Shown in pieces: positions 1 through 11,100 of a stretch of 11,856 nt of DNA. Made by a program: the position numbers and the translations under genes. The notes beneath the pieces were generated by a model. It was not told the origin of the DNA and ran no database searches. It was given only the letters and a program-made list of their open reading frames with translations. Position 1 is the stretch's first letter. The number at the start of each line of letters is the position of its first letter. Origin of the DNA: Cephalothrix simula (lineage: Eukaryota; Nemertea; Palaeonemertea; Archinemertea; Cephalotrichidae); contig JAXIUW010194178.1 of assembly GCA_035591015.1 (NCBI GenBank), positions 1 to 11,856 on the forward strand, given 5' to 3'.

Positions 1-58
1 GAAAATGGCAAAAATTCGATTCCGATAAGAAAAAATGGCCATTATTCGCTTCCGATAA
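1..58. repeat. Two-copy tandem repeat, cut by window edge
   Basis: Two adjacent imperfect copies, 1-28 and 29-58, each read GA(A)AAATGGC...ATTCG.TTCCGATAA. The second copy differs by a few substitutions and a 2-base length change. The first copy starts at the window edge, so this may be the tail of a longer array. No coding potential is seen. Confidence 0.7.
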
Positions 59-1810
59 ACATGCATCAGTACCCTCATATATATAGGTTTATGGGGTTTC
101 CTATATCCCTATTATGAAAAACCCTTGGGGCCGGGTAGCCAGGCCATGCAACCAATTTTTCCATCCATTTGAGTATACTCAATATACCAATTACTATAAT
201 TGTATATAGAAATTTAATTGTTTTTATCTGATCAAATATGACATATTAGTATATTCAAATATAACTTGTGTGACGCAAATTCTAAAGTTACAGATAGAAT
301 AGTATATTCTTTTATTGCTTATTAACGATTGTAACTACTAGTAACTTACAGTGTTAATATAATATGATTATCCCTTATTTATCAATTTGTTTACAAAATA
401 TAATACTGATGTGGGTAGAATGATGGTCTGCACTTCTCTGATCTTTTGATTTCCAAGAACGTAGTCAAAATGATATTTTCCTGAAGTATCAAAACTCAAG
501 AGCTATTATTATGCTTGAAAATTCATAGGAAATACAAAAACACTCAAAGTTTCCTGAACACCTCTAAATTATTTATTTCATGTTCTTGAACCGACTTAGA
601 CCATTTGTACAGATAGGAATAGTCCAGACGCACCAGTTCAAAGGATAACATTAGTATGCCTGCTTTGAGTATTTTTCGTGTAGGATCATCAGACACAATA
701 GATATTGATGGTGAAGACTTTATTTTTGAGCCTTCTATTCGTACTGAAACTGTAAGTAGCGTTTTCTTTTTAATCATTTTTTTCTGATTTTTAGTTTCTT
801 TCCATAGTCGTAAGGTTTTTCCTTTACATTTGTAGTAGTAATGGCATTCTGGTATGGACCAGTGAAAAGAGGAAGGCGAAGGATGCTAACGAATCAAGTA
901 CTAGTTTTTCTTCTAATTGACACCCGCTGAGGGTTAATTTATGGAAATTCATTATTGCATCACTGATTTACTTAAATTGTTCTTTTTTTTCTTCTTTTAC
1001 CCGCATTTTGAAAAATCTTTCTCAGATATTAAGAATTTCTATTCTCTTGCTGCTTTTTATTTATTGTGAATTTATTGTTCCATTTATTTAAACAACTTAA
1101 AACGATTAATTTAGATCAACCTCGTTGAATCCAATGGAACGTTAACTCTTTTAAATCTTCAGTCCCGTTTTCTCTTTAACATTAGACTGTCGTTTAAGGT
1201 AATGGACCGTAAAATATATCTAGCTTTTACCAGGATAATGAAAGATGAATCTTCTCTATCACCTCCTTTATGTTTTATATCTTCCGTTTTTAGATCCGTG
1301 GGGAACGATTTTTTAATTACCATAATCAAATCATCTTCCTAATTCTTCTTTAAAACTCTTGTGTTCGGGCTTTCTGATATAATTGGTAGCAATGTGGTAT
1401 ATCATAAGTACCCCATCATATTTTCATTGATCAATAGATCAATATGATTAGATCTATAACAGGAGATATGCAATGTCAGAATACGATCATGGACGTTAAT
1501 GCCAATTAAGTGTTTTTTTAAATATGGGTGCCATTTTTGGCTCCTGTGCCGCACCAAAATATACAGGAGATGGACAGGTTGGTTTTTGAAGTTGCCTGCC
1601 TTACTCTTTTTGTCATTTTGAAAGCTTTTAGTGTTGTTTGTTTGGTGTCGGTGAGTTAATTTTGCTATCCTTTTGACTTTTTTTGTTGTTGTTTGCCGTA
1701 CAGTATTACTTCCCCATTTAGTAATTACAAAATAATAATGTTTTGCTGGCGAGCTTGATGCCTTGATTATATTTGACCCCTTATCAGATTCTATTTTCAA
1801 ACTGCAATCA
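59..1810. other. AT-rich stretch without a supported gene
   Basis: No exon joins in phase to the gene further right, and no RNA gene was found. Visible structure is minor: a 7-bp stem ATATAGG/CCTATAT at 81-106 and a short G/C-rich patch around 125-150. Two minus-strand open frames (about 544-777 and 1402-1830) are longer than expected by chance in such AT-rich DNA but match nothing I recognise; they are treated as findings only. The stretch could be intergenic or part of a long upstream intron. Confidence 0.5.
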
Positions 1811-1818
1811 TAGTAGTA
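1811..1818. repeat. Left target-site duplication of MITE
   Basis: The 8-mer TAGTAGTA lies directly left of the element and is repeated exactly at 2187-2194. Including the preceding A (1810 and 2186) the match is 9 bp. An 8-bp duplication is the hallmark of hAT-superfamily insertion. The triplet nature of the 8-mer makes the exact edge uncertain by one base. Confidence 0.7.
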
Positions 1819-2186
1819 GCAGAGCCCCATAACTGTATGAGTCCTTAAACGAGGCCTATGGCAATGAAACCACTCTCTGTTATATAATCTATTTTAAGAG
1901 CAGGAAATTAAGAGAGAAATTCTTAAACCGATAAAAGCCTCAACATTTGAAACTCTCTCTGATGCAATTCCTTCACATTTCGCTGACATCAAAGACTTTG
2001 GTGTTTATCGCCATCACTGTGCAATTTAAAATAGATTAGGCAGGATATACCTAAGGGGTAAATTTTAATGTACCTTTAAGGTCAAGTTGAAAGAGAGATA
2101 GCTGGCTAAATTTAGATATTATAACAGAGAGTCGTTGCATCTATTATAGTACACAATTGAAGACTCATACAGTTATGGGGCTCTGA
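1819..2186. mobile_element. hAT-like MITE (non-autonomous DNA transposon)
   Basis: The ends are perfect 24-bp inverted repeats, 1820-1843 and 2162-2185, beginning CAGAGCCCCATAACTG. A second 13-bp inverted pair ACTCTCTGTTATA lies inside (1872-1884 and 2120-2132), each about 30-50 bp from its end. A third inverted pair (about AATCTATTTTAA at 1887-1898 and TTAAAATAGATT at 2026-2037) lies further in. The flanks carry an identical 8-bp TAGTAGTA. The CAGAG-type terminus, 8-bp duplication, roughly 368-bp size and lack of any transposase point to a non-autonomous hAT element moved in trans. The superfamily call rests on end and target-duplication rules, not on a matched family. The perfect terminal repeats suggest a fairly recent insertion. 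Confidence 0.8.
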
Positions 2187-2194
2187 TAGTAGTA
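2187..2194. repeat. Right target-site duplication of MITE
   Basis: TAGTAGTA, identical to 1811-1818, sits immediately outside the right inverted repeat of the MITE. Confidence 0.7.
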
Positions 2195-3823
2195 ATAGCG
2201 TTCTACTTTGGATCACTTTTGGTGCATGCTGAAAATGCGATCGTTGAATAGTGTAATTTGTACCTTGGTGGAGAAAATTAAGGAAGGATTACTTATGCTC
2301 AGTTTTTATGAACTAGACTTAAAGACAAACTAATTACCCTTATGTCTAAATCCCTGGGTTGTTATACCTCAGACACTATCCAAATTCACGATTCTGTCAA
2401 GATAATGTCTAATATACCTATAGATGCATGAAGTTTAACCATAAATCAAGCGTTTTAGTCCTACAAAATCGACCATTCTGAACATTTATGCTAATTTTTT
2501 CGATCGTGAAACTGATATACCTTTGTGTGTCGCTTATGTTAATGACTTAGTGACTAGTATTAAGTGAACCATTTTGAATCGAAAAAAGGTCTACCGGAGT
2601 TCAGAAGATATTGACAATGATATTTTTTCCATTCTCATAAGAATTTTAAGTACGTTGAACCCCCTGGAGTAAAAATTAGTAGTAAATTCTCTTGATTTAG
2701 GAATATTGGCACAAGCGATTTTAAATCTGTCCCTGAGGAACCAATATGAGTAGCAAAGAGATCGCCTCTCCTTCTCGTCTTCATTTCCAACGACTATTTC
2801 ATTTTTTGTTGAAGTGAAATCTTACTAAATATTTTGTATTAGGAGTTTAGATTTTAAAGTAAAAATAGGTAATCCATAATTAGATTACACGATATTAAAT
2901 CTTATCCAATTGCAATATTATGCAATCGTGATAATAATATTATAAATTATGTTTATATAGACTAGATTTGTAAATAGTAACCAATAATAATAGATTATCA
3001 TCTATTCTTATTAAGCTATATGTCAAGAAATTTGATAGCGGATTTTCATTAATCTCGTATTTTGATGCATATATAGTTTTCTAATGAATTAATCAACTAT
3101 TAAAGGAATTCATGATTTCCTTTTAATCAATGGAGATCAAAAGCACCGCATTATTGATCTATATATCATTGATTTTGGACATTGTCCACCTCTTAAAGTC
3201 ATGTCCGAATTCCTGTTGACCTTTAATTCATTAAATTCTTGATCCTAATCATGAATTTTGATTTTCAAATTTTTAGACATGGGTTATGAATTCTTATACA
3301 AATATCTATCTATCTTTGTAGTTAAATCTTATGTTATTTTCCGTTATAAATGTAAGTTAATACGTTGTAATTATCTATTCTGTAAGTTTAACAATTCCTT
3401 TGGAAATAAAGGGACACTTTGGTGTGAGAAAATTCCTGAACAATTTGACTCTTCGATTCAGGGTGTTCAGATTTGATACGTATTAGACAAATTGAATAGT
3501 TACAATGAATATCAAGAAAGAAAGAAATAGTAAGATAAAATGATGTGTAGGAAATGTAAAAGAATTCTTTGGTCACTTTGATAAAAATTACAAATTCTGA
3601 AATATTATACATACATGAGATTATGGAAAAAGTGTTAAGGAAAAAAAGGAAAATAGAAGGAAAAAATAATAATGTAAAAATGAGAAGAAAATCAAGTAAA
3701 TGGACATGGTAGCACAATCTGTCATCCATGTCTGTAGAAATCTACAAAGGGCCGTACGGAGGGGGAACGCACACACCTGGACCTACATTTACAGGTCAGG
3801 TCATGTCCGTTGGTCAATAAATC
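2195..3823. other. AT-rich stretch without a supported gene
   Basis: Nothing here can be called a gene. A run at about 2450-2740 reads on the plus strand with only isolated stops for nearly 100 codons and may be old coding debris. Small foldbacks are visible: ATTGCA/TGCAAT at about 2910-2927 nested inside CACGAT/ATCGTG, and ATTAAAGGAA against TTCCTTTTAAT at 3099-3127. Two overlapping opposite-strand open frames at 3258-3476 and 3388-3729 are hydrophobic, AT-driven readings without family features. A more G/C-rich patch with CCGTACGG begins near 3750. Confidence 0.5.
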
Positions 3824-3851
3824 GTCCGTATAAATAAGTCCGTATAAAGAG
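3824..3851. repeat. 14-bp tandem pair
   Basis: Two adjacent units start GTCCGTATAAA (3824-3837 and 3838-3851), differing only in the last three bases. Another GTCCGT occurs just upstream at about 3805. No known function. Confidence 0.6.
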
Positions 3852-4040
3852 GGGGTCATCAAAATTATCGGAAGTCAAAAAACATATACAAAAATGAGAA
3901 TAAGAAATTTAGAATGATTCTAGTACGTACATGTAAAGGATTGGGAGATCATCAGGAGGAACTGTTAGCGTTTCCACAGTGTGCGGATGAGTTTCGACGT
4001 CTTTTCCCCCACTCATGCTCTAATAGCGGTGTCATAGCGA

Positions 4041-4154
4041 GCAGCCCGTTATTCTCCAAATAAAATTTCAGCAGGTTTATTTTAGTTTGTTTCTCGAGTA
4101 GCCCGCTATTCTCCAAATGAAATTTCAGCAGGTTTATTTTAGTTTGTTTCTCAA
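4041..4154. repeat. 57-bp tandem duplication
   Basis: Two head-to-tail copies, 4041-4097 and 4098-4154, period 57 bp, differ at only about four positions. Each contains the core ATTCTCCAAAT.AAATTTCAG and ends TTTAGTTTGTTTCTC. The high identity indicates a recent slippage or unequal-exchange duplication. The TTTCAG in each copy resembles a splice acceptor, but no in-phase open frame follows, so they are not called as exons. Confidence 0.9.
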
Positions 4155-5042
4155 TAGTTCCATTTTTGGCTTGCAGTTAAAATTTGCTTGAATACATGCT
4201 TTATCATACAAAAGTTTGCTAAATGAGTTCATCTTATGGTTTAGATTAGTATGAAATTGTTTATGGAAATCTGATAATCTCAAATACTCTAATAAGGTCC
4301 TCAAGAAATTACATTATTTGATCATAAAGTTTATGCAATCACAAAATTTAATTAAGAGCCACTCTCAGGTTAATAAATATTTTACAGTTAGGATTATATT
4401 GTGATAAAATTACATTGAAATTTTACGTTTACAACATATCCATATATAATTAACTTTAATGTTTTGTACTGCTGCTTTTCCAAATATGTGTGCATACATG
4501 TTGTTAACAAAACCTTGCCACAGTTTCAAATTTCAATTGACCCAACCTGGTTTGATTGGTACTTGAATTATATTGTATATTATGTTCATGAGATCGGATT
4601 ACTATACTAGGAATTCGATCAATTCCAATACTTTCTGAACCGATGAAGGCATTAAACACTTTAATAAGATGCTTTTTTGAAATTATTCCAAGTTTAGTTT
4701 TTAAGGTGAATAAGTTCACATTTAGAACGATTTAAGAATTGGAATATATCATAAAAGAATGATAATGAATTGTCGAAAAACTGTTTGAACCTATTTTTGA
4801 GCCTTGTGGTACTCCATTGTTTAACTTAATTCTGTTTATGATTAGGGATAAAGGTCTTAGTTGTTAGCTAGTGATTCGTGTCTTCTTTAATTCCATATTC
4901 TTTTTCTTTAATACTTTCTCTGTCTGCAAGCAATAATTTTTAAAAACTGCATGTAGTTTAAAGGTTTTGACCTACTTCTTACAATCGTGATAACATCAAA
5001 TAACTTTGCTTGTAAAATAACAATAACATTAATTGATTTCAG
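4155..5042. other. AT-rich sequence upstream of first visible exon
   Basis: This is probably the 3' end of an intron, because the exon that follows starts with an acceptor rather than a start codon. It ends in TTGATTTCAG at 5033-5042. No RNA gene or clear mobile element was seen. A 71-codon minus-strand frame (4504-4719) and a 32-codon plus-strand frame near 4765-4860 are not supported by any recognisable motif. Confidence 0.5.
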
Positions 5043-5151
5043 GTAGATGATAACATTTCAGCAAGCACTGATAGTTTAGAGGTACATGTATCTAATGATC
5101 ACTCTGATAACTCTGCTAAATTACAAGATAACAAAGTACAAAATCATTATG
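5043..5151 (+). CDS. Exon A of the unrecognised gene
   Basis: This exon follows TTGATTTCAG and reads in phase 0: VDDNISASTDSLEVHV..., 36 codons plus one base. It ends G|GTGAGG at 5151/5152. The leftover G joins AA of the next exon to make Glu. The encoded stretch is short, acidic and polar (many Asp, Asn, Ser), typical of a disordered linker. It is too short to be convincing alone; its support is the exact phase fit with the large downstream exon and the two good splice sites. It lacks a start codon, so at least one more exon must lie upstream, beyond or within the left part of the window. Confidence 0.65.
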
Positions 5152-8100
5152 GTGAGGAAATCATGTTATTAACACTTCTTATTCATTCTTCTTCTTTTTA
5201 CTTTCTACGCCACATATTTTACTTTAAGTTTACTTAGAGCCTTTCCGGAAATTATACTCTCCTCTCCATGATGGAAAGTTCCCCCAATCCCCGCGATATA
5301 TCGTGTGGACGGAGGTTTTTGATGAGGGGGACAAGGGGACACTGGTACTCCTGGGATTTTTATTTCAGGGGGACAAGGGATAAGAAAATTCCTGGGTTAT
5401 TTATTTGAGGGGGCCAGGGGGACAGCATTGCTATTTGGACAAACATCTATGGTGATAATGTTCAGGGGACAAACAGCCCAGTTAGGAATTATTAAGTGGA
5501 CATACGTACACATTTTATATCAATGATTTTAATTGAACGACTCTTCTGTTCAAAAATTACACCTATAGCTTAGGGGGAACCCCATGGAGACACTAAATTT
5601 CCAAAATTAGGGGGACAGGTGACACGAAAATTAGATTGGAATTTTCCTAATGAGGATACGTAAAATATCGCGATCACACTCCCGGAAACTCCATCCTGGC
5701 CTCCTCTATATTTCGCCTCATATAACGCACATAAAAGGTATTTTAGTGGTCATTTATCATATGACTATCCATTATCTAGGGCCAGAAGTTTTTAATTGAA
5801 CTATGTTTTCTAGTCATAAAGGCACCATAATATATGGTGGTTTTGACAAAGGCAATATAATGTTTATGTGACTTTTATTTCAAAGGTGTCTCTTTTTTTA
5901 AATGTTTTTTCTAGGGTCTCATTTTATGTAATACATTTTCTACATATATTGAATGTGATTTTATATGGTCACACCTTTGTGGCCTTATAAGTTTCACATT
6001 ATGTGATGTGTGATACGTTTTTGAAATGTTGCTAAATATTACGAAACTCCCACTTTCCTTTAATTTCGTGGAAATGAAATTGAAGGTCACAATTTAACCG
6101 AATATTGTTCCAATTGCAAAATTAAGCAGACGATCTTCGACTTCGCTGCTAAAACATCCGGTATCTTAAATATCCAAAACGAGGCTAACAGGCGACGTTC
6201 TTTTTAGCATCTTATACGACATTTCAAATTCCGGTGTATTAAATTTAATCATTTTCCCCCCATTTTTTTCAGAAAATAAACCAGCTCAGCCAGTTAGAAG
6301 AAGCCGCTCCTGTCATAATGCAGAATCAGCTATCGAAATCTTGTTAAACCGTGATCACATCGCGCGCCACGCATCGGGGAGGCATAGTTTGAGGCGCCAA
6401 TATTCGGACACTGCTGCAGATATAATGTCCCCGTTTTCAACCAGAAATTTTGACTTTTTGAGCCCTGGTCCTGGACCAATCATTAGAAATGGCAGTATGA
6501 CGTCATTAAATAGTTACCAAGCGGCACAATGGACTAACGAGAAGTCATCAACGCACTTAACGCCGCCAAGGCTCCTCCGCCCAAATAGTGTCACTGGGCT
6601 TCCAATAACTCCCGCTGATGTTGAAAAAATGCAGCAAAGAAATTCAAAAATGAACCCAAATGAACTTGATTATTCTCAAATTTTGTTTTTAGCTGAAGAA
6701 AGGGACAAAAAGTCGTCGAAACCGGTGCGTGGTTTGAGTTTTATGCAAAGACTTTTTAAGAAAAAACGTGAGAAAAAAATCAATACAGATAGTCAGAACA
6801 ATGTAGAATCATGTGATCAAAATTTGGATTTATTTACTACAGATATAAACAATGAAGATGATTTGCAGGATAACAATTCAAAAATGATAACAGTATTATC
6901 TGAAGGTGAAATATGTACGAAAAATAATGATACCAATTTAAATTCTAGTGCTAGTCTTTCAAAACAAGATATTATTCCATTAGAAACGTTCGTTGCCTTA
7001 GAAACCGAAACGGATACCGAAACAGTGGCCAATCAAACACCGAGGCATCGGACGTCGATTACAAGAACTGAATCCTTTCGGTTTCCGGATGAAAAAGACA
7101 TAAAAGACGATTCGCCTCTATCTCGTGGTGTTCTAATACGTAGAAGTTATCAACGAATGACCAAAGGAGGTCATAATAATTCATTTGAACGATCTCCAGT
7201 TACTGGAGGACAAAAACTGTCTCACGGAACACGGAGTACCACAAGCCAACCAAATCTTAGTACATTTCAAATAAGCCAATCAGAGGAATATCTAGGGAGA
7301 GGAACCTTATACCGCAAAAGTGGCCGACAATCGCATCATTCAAAAATTAAACTTCAAAGTCCATCAAGCTCACCAAAAGATGCGAAGATTAAAAGTGATG
7401 AAAAATCCAAAAATTTTGTGAGTTTCTACTAATATTCGTTTTATTAATCAAAAATATTTCATTTATTATTTTTTGAAAGTTTTTGAACTTACCTCTTAAT
7501 TCGTATTGAAGATTAAAGGGGTACCACGATCACTATGTTTATGTTTACGTTTTTAGTGACTGATAATGACGTGCGTGGCGCTTTTATCGTAGTGTTCTTT
7601 CTTAAGTTTAAATAATGTGACCGAGAGGTTAAGATATCCGACTGCAAATTTATTTTGATAAAGAAACTTATTTGCTTTTTAGCAGGCCAGTATTAATAAT
7701 AGAAATTTCAGCTGAAAAAGATTAGATAAAAAAAATTTATCCAGTCAAAAGTCCGTGGATGGAACTCAACGAAACTCGTAGCTCAAATTTTATTTTAAAT
7801 CATAGTTAAGCGCGCATTTGCCACTAGGTCAGGGCGTTTTCGCCAATCTTGTCAAAAGTCATTAACAACTTAATTACATGTAATTTCGAATATTGATAAA
7901 GGTAACTTTAAACAATAAATTTTCTTAGAGCTAGCAAACTCGAACCCGTGCCCAATTTTCACCACTCCACCGATCCAACTCCTCGCGATATTATTGGCTA
8001 CTGCTATCTACATGAATTATAAAATTCTGACGTGCCCGGTGCTAGTACCGTACTTGCCCCTTTAACAACATACAAATTATTTTAGAAATTTAAACAAATA

Positions 8101-11100
8101 CTTGTTTTTTACCTTGTAATCGATTATACGACCTTAGGGTTTTAAAAAATTAGTTATTATTACCGTTAAAAAAGTTGACCGAGAATCTTTTACATAAATC
8201 ATATTTTTTTAGTTACTGTTTTTCCCATGCGGAACCATGGTGTTTTTGTATTTTCGGTCTCTTATAGATATCAGTGCATTGAAATCTACTAAACACCCAT
8301 GCATAATACCCATAAATTCATGTTCAATTCATGGGCGGTTTTATTATACTAGTATTGCGTATAAATGTAGTTTATATGCTTTTACTCATGTATAAATCAT
8401 ATATACTTATTTTATTGATATACATACATATGTATCAGGGGAACTTTGCAATTTTATTAATAGGAGTAGTGCCTTTAACCACTCGGCCATCTTGACAATA
8501 ATCTGTATTATCAAAATTTCCAACGTTTAAAGCTATATTTATATACTTCTAAAATATTTAAAGTACTCAAATACTTATAATAATAATATATATTTATTTC
8601 GGAAATTATCCATAGGTAAAAAACATGTACAAAGTTATTAACAGATTTAGCATTACAATAAGAAAGATCCTTAAGTCAACAAATGCAATCGATGTCTCCA
8701 TAAATATTAACCAATTTTGATGTAAAAAAAAGAGACACTGTTTATTATTGCAGAAATATATATTTTTGCTATTTTAGAACGATGCCGAAGTCAAATTAAG
8801 GACAAAAACCCGAAAAGAGCGACCGAAATCAGAAATTCTAGTCCAATGGCAAAATGGTGATAAACAAGAACGTGTTGTTGTACGCATGCGCAAACACGAA
8901 TCCGATGGCGTCATAAAGAAAAGGCCACATTCTGATATCATATGTAAGTTTTGCAACTGAGTAGTTTTATCCCCATAAGACTCCCAATCTGCCCATTGCT
9001 CAAGCCTCATGTTGAAATTAAGCCTCATTTTCGTTAGAATCTATATGTCTCCATGATCTTGGCCTTTGAATTGAAAATTTTTTGGTCCCACAAATCGAAA
9101 GCACTCTGATGAATGCCAGATTATTCTTTACAATTCTGGTGTAAATTTTTTTCTTTCAATATTATTCCTCCGTGTTTTTAATTCAATAAAAATAATTTTT
9201 CCAAATCAGATAGTAGGTTATGACCGCTTTAGAATTTTAATTTATTTTTACAAATTGTTGTTCATTTAAATTAATGCTTGAATGGCTTCAGTAAAATCGA
9301 TATGACCCATTTAAACCTAAGTCATACTATAGTTTGGATGTCCTCACTTTTTAATAAAATAGGACTCTAAAATTAAACCTTTTCCCTTTTTGAAGTACGA
9401 AGCAAGCATGCAGGCATATATTAAAAGAAGGCACCCAATTTCGCTCCAGTTTCTCATTTTATTAAATTTTTTGGCCCTGGACAATTAATTTTGATAATTT
9501 TATTTATAGCAAATATATCAGAATTATTTAAGACGGCTGAAATAAAAGATGATCAAGTGCAAGAATCCTTGGCTTACAAACGGTCAGCATCCCTAAACAT
9601 TTCAGACGAAAGCCTTCCTGACGCTTTAGCACGGAGGATGCGACGTTTACGAAACGTAAGTACACAAATGGAAGGTAAAAATTGGATGAAGCATGGCTTG
9701 ATGTTCCCACCCCCCGTCGATTTCTCAAATTAGGGGTTTAGGAACCCCAATAACATATACATCATCAGGGATGCCGATTTTCAGCGGAACCGCTAATTTC
9801 AGCTTTTTTCGAGTCGAAAAGGTCATTTTTGTGAATCGTCCAGATCCGTTGAGATCCTGTGAAGGGTATAGTGGGGGGTCGGACGTTCGGTCTGCTGGTG
9901 CCCTATAATAGTTTCAAATTCTTGATTCAAAAGTGCTTAAAATAGCTTCTCCGCTCATCGAAATTTAAATATTTTTCAAGATTTACGAGGGGAGGTCCCC
10001 TCGTGCTCCCCCATTTTTCGTTGCTTTGCCGAAAAACAAAACACGTGCTATTTGGGAGACTGGAGTTGTTGCATTGTGTGGACTTAGAGAATGATTCTTA
10101 TCGTGTTTCTCCTTAGTTTTATTTCTCGATATTCATGTAATTGAATGTCAGAAATACTTTACGACCTTACGACAATTTGTTTAAAAACGCTTGGCACCCT
10201 CCCCCAGACTCCCCTCCCGTTCAGCGGAAATTTCCTTCGACCGTCGGCATCCCTGCATCGTTGGTAAGGGCATGCGAAATGAGGTGCAAAGATAGTATTT
10301 TATGTCCTTATCACCACCTGGTGGAGAGTGGAGGGTAAAAATGTCCAAAACAAACAGCCAAAAATCATGAAATGAAATGAAATGTCATCGACTTTCGCTA
10401 TTTTCTATATACCGCTAGAGTCGGGGTTTTTTATCCCAGAGGGAAGGGGGCCACTGCAAGCCCATATGAAGTGCACTGAGCTCTTCGGGCGCTTTCGCAG
10501 TTCCTAGTCCCCGCTCCACTTTGTGACCTGTTTTCCAGATTGTCAGTCTCTAGCCGTGGATATTCGAATCGCATTGACTGGGGCAGCCTGACACCTGTCC
10601 TAATTTTTCGTCCGACAGCGGTCTACAGTCTACTCTAGTGAACGAGAGGATTTATCTCCCCCTACCCGAAGTTCGAAATACACAATGAGGGGGGTATGAG
10701 AACAGGTTTTTTTTAACAAACTATCTACAGTCTAGTATTAGTATTACTTAGGCCTTTTTTTAAATTAATGGATTACGGGACAGGATCTTCGAAAATTTGG
10801 GCGAGCGGAAAAAATATAATTTTTTTCCGCTCGCCCAAATTCTTATATCTGGAGCGGCGGGTTGAAAAAAATCGTATTTAATTCTAAATTATAATGAGCT
10901 TATTTTTATACATGTGTATATTTCTACGTGAATTGATTATTAATCATTTTTCTTCATCGCCTATAAAATATTTTACAAATTTTGAGTTAAAATTGTCATG
11001 TCATTACAAATAACTTTTTTTGTCATTTCCGCAATTTTTTTCAACTATTCACTGATCGCAGAATATTGGATTTTTTGAATCCATTCTTCAGTGATGGTAC

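Larger units (their letters stand above)
5152..6272 (+). other. Intron between exons A and B
   Basis: The intron runs from GTGAGG at 5152 to a strong pyrimidine tract with TTTTTTTCAG at 6263-6272. It holds a GGGGGACA-rich minisatellite region (from 5325) with more GGGGACA copies to 5617, then an AT-rich part with several small foldbacks (5810-6006). No coding sequence was found inside. Confidence 0.65.
7418..8777 (+). other. Intron between exons B and C
   Basis: GTGAGT at 7418 to TTGCTATTTTAG at 8766-8777. AT-rich, with no coding exon seen. It contains three sequences resembling parts of tRNA genes: 7617-7655 plus strand, 7936-7980 minus strand and 8463-8496 minus strand. These suggest old tRNA-derived SINE or tRNA pseudogene insertions. 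Confidence 0.65.

Noticed and set aside
3258-3729. Two overlapping opposite-strand open frames
   Set aside because: Phe/Ile/Tyr-rich readings of AT-rich DNA with no domain, splice or start context.
4504-4860. Minus 71-codon frame and a short plus frame resembling a reverse-transcriptase GxPxLFNL motif
   Set aside because: Both too short, and the supposed motif is only a few residues without neighbouring RT motifs.
6700-6790. Idea that the gene is an UNC-80-like channel accessory protein
   Set aside because: Only a basic Phe-Lys-Lys cluster is reminiscent; no wider similarity could be seen, so no name is assigned.
6817-7032. Minus-strand open frame inside exon B
   Set aside because: Low-complexity Val/Ser reading opposite the Glu/Thr repeat of the real exon; a shadow.
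6341-7432. A self-contained 363-codon gene starting at TTG 6341
   Set aside because: The frame continues upstream to a strong acceptor at 6271-6272 and the stop at 7430 lies just past a consensus donor at 7418; the phases match flanking exons. It is an exon, not a bacterial-type gene.
8774-9028. Minus-strand open frame over exon C
   Set aside because: Opposite strand of a phase-consistent exon and runs into the intron without splice logic.
9528-9728. Minus-strand open frame over exon D
   Set aside because: Shadow of the plus-strand exon.
10141-10338. 65-codon plus-strand frame in the G/C-rich block
   Set aside because: Lies inside repeat DNA of intron D-E, Pro-rich from C-runs, no fitting splice sites.
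10559-10571. ATTCGAATC as a Pol III B-box
   Set aside because: No A-box at a sensible distance upstream and no tRNA-like fold.
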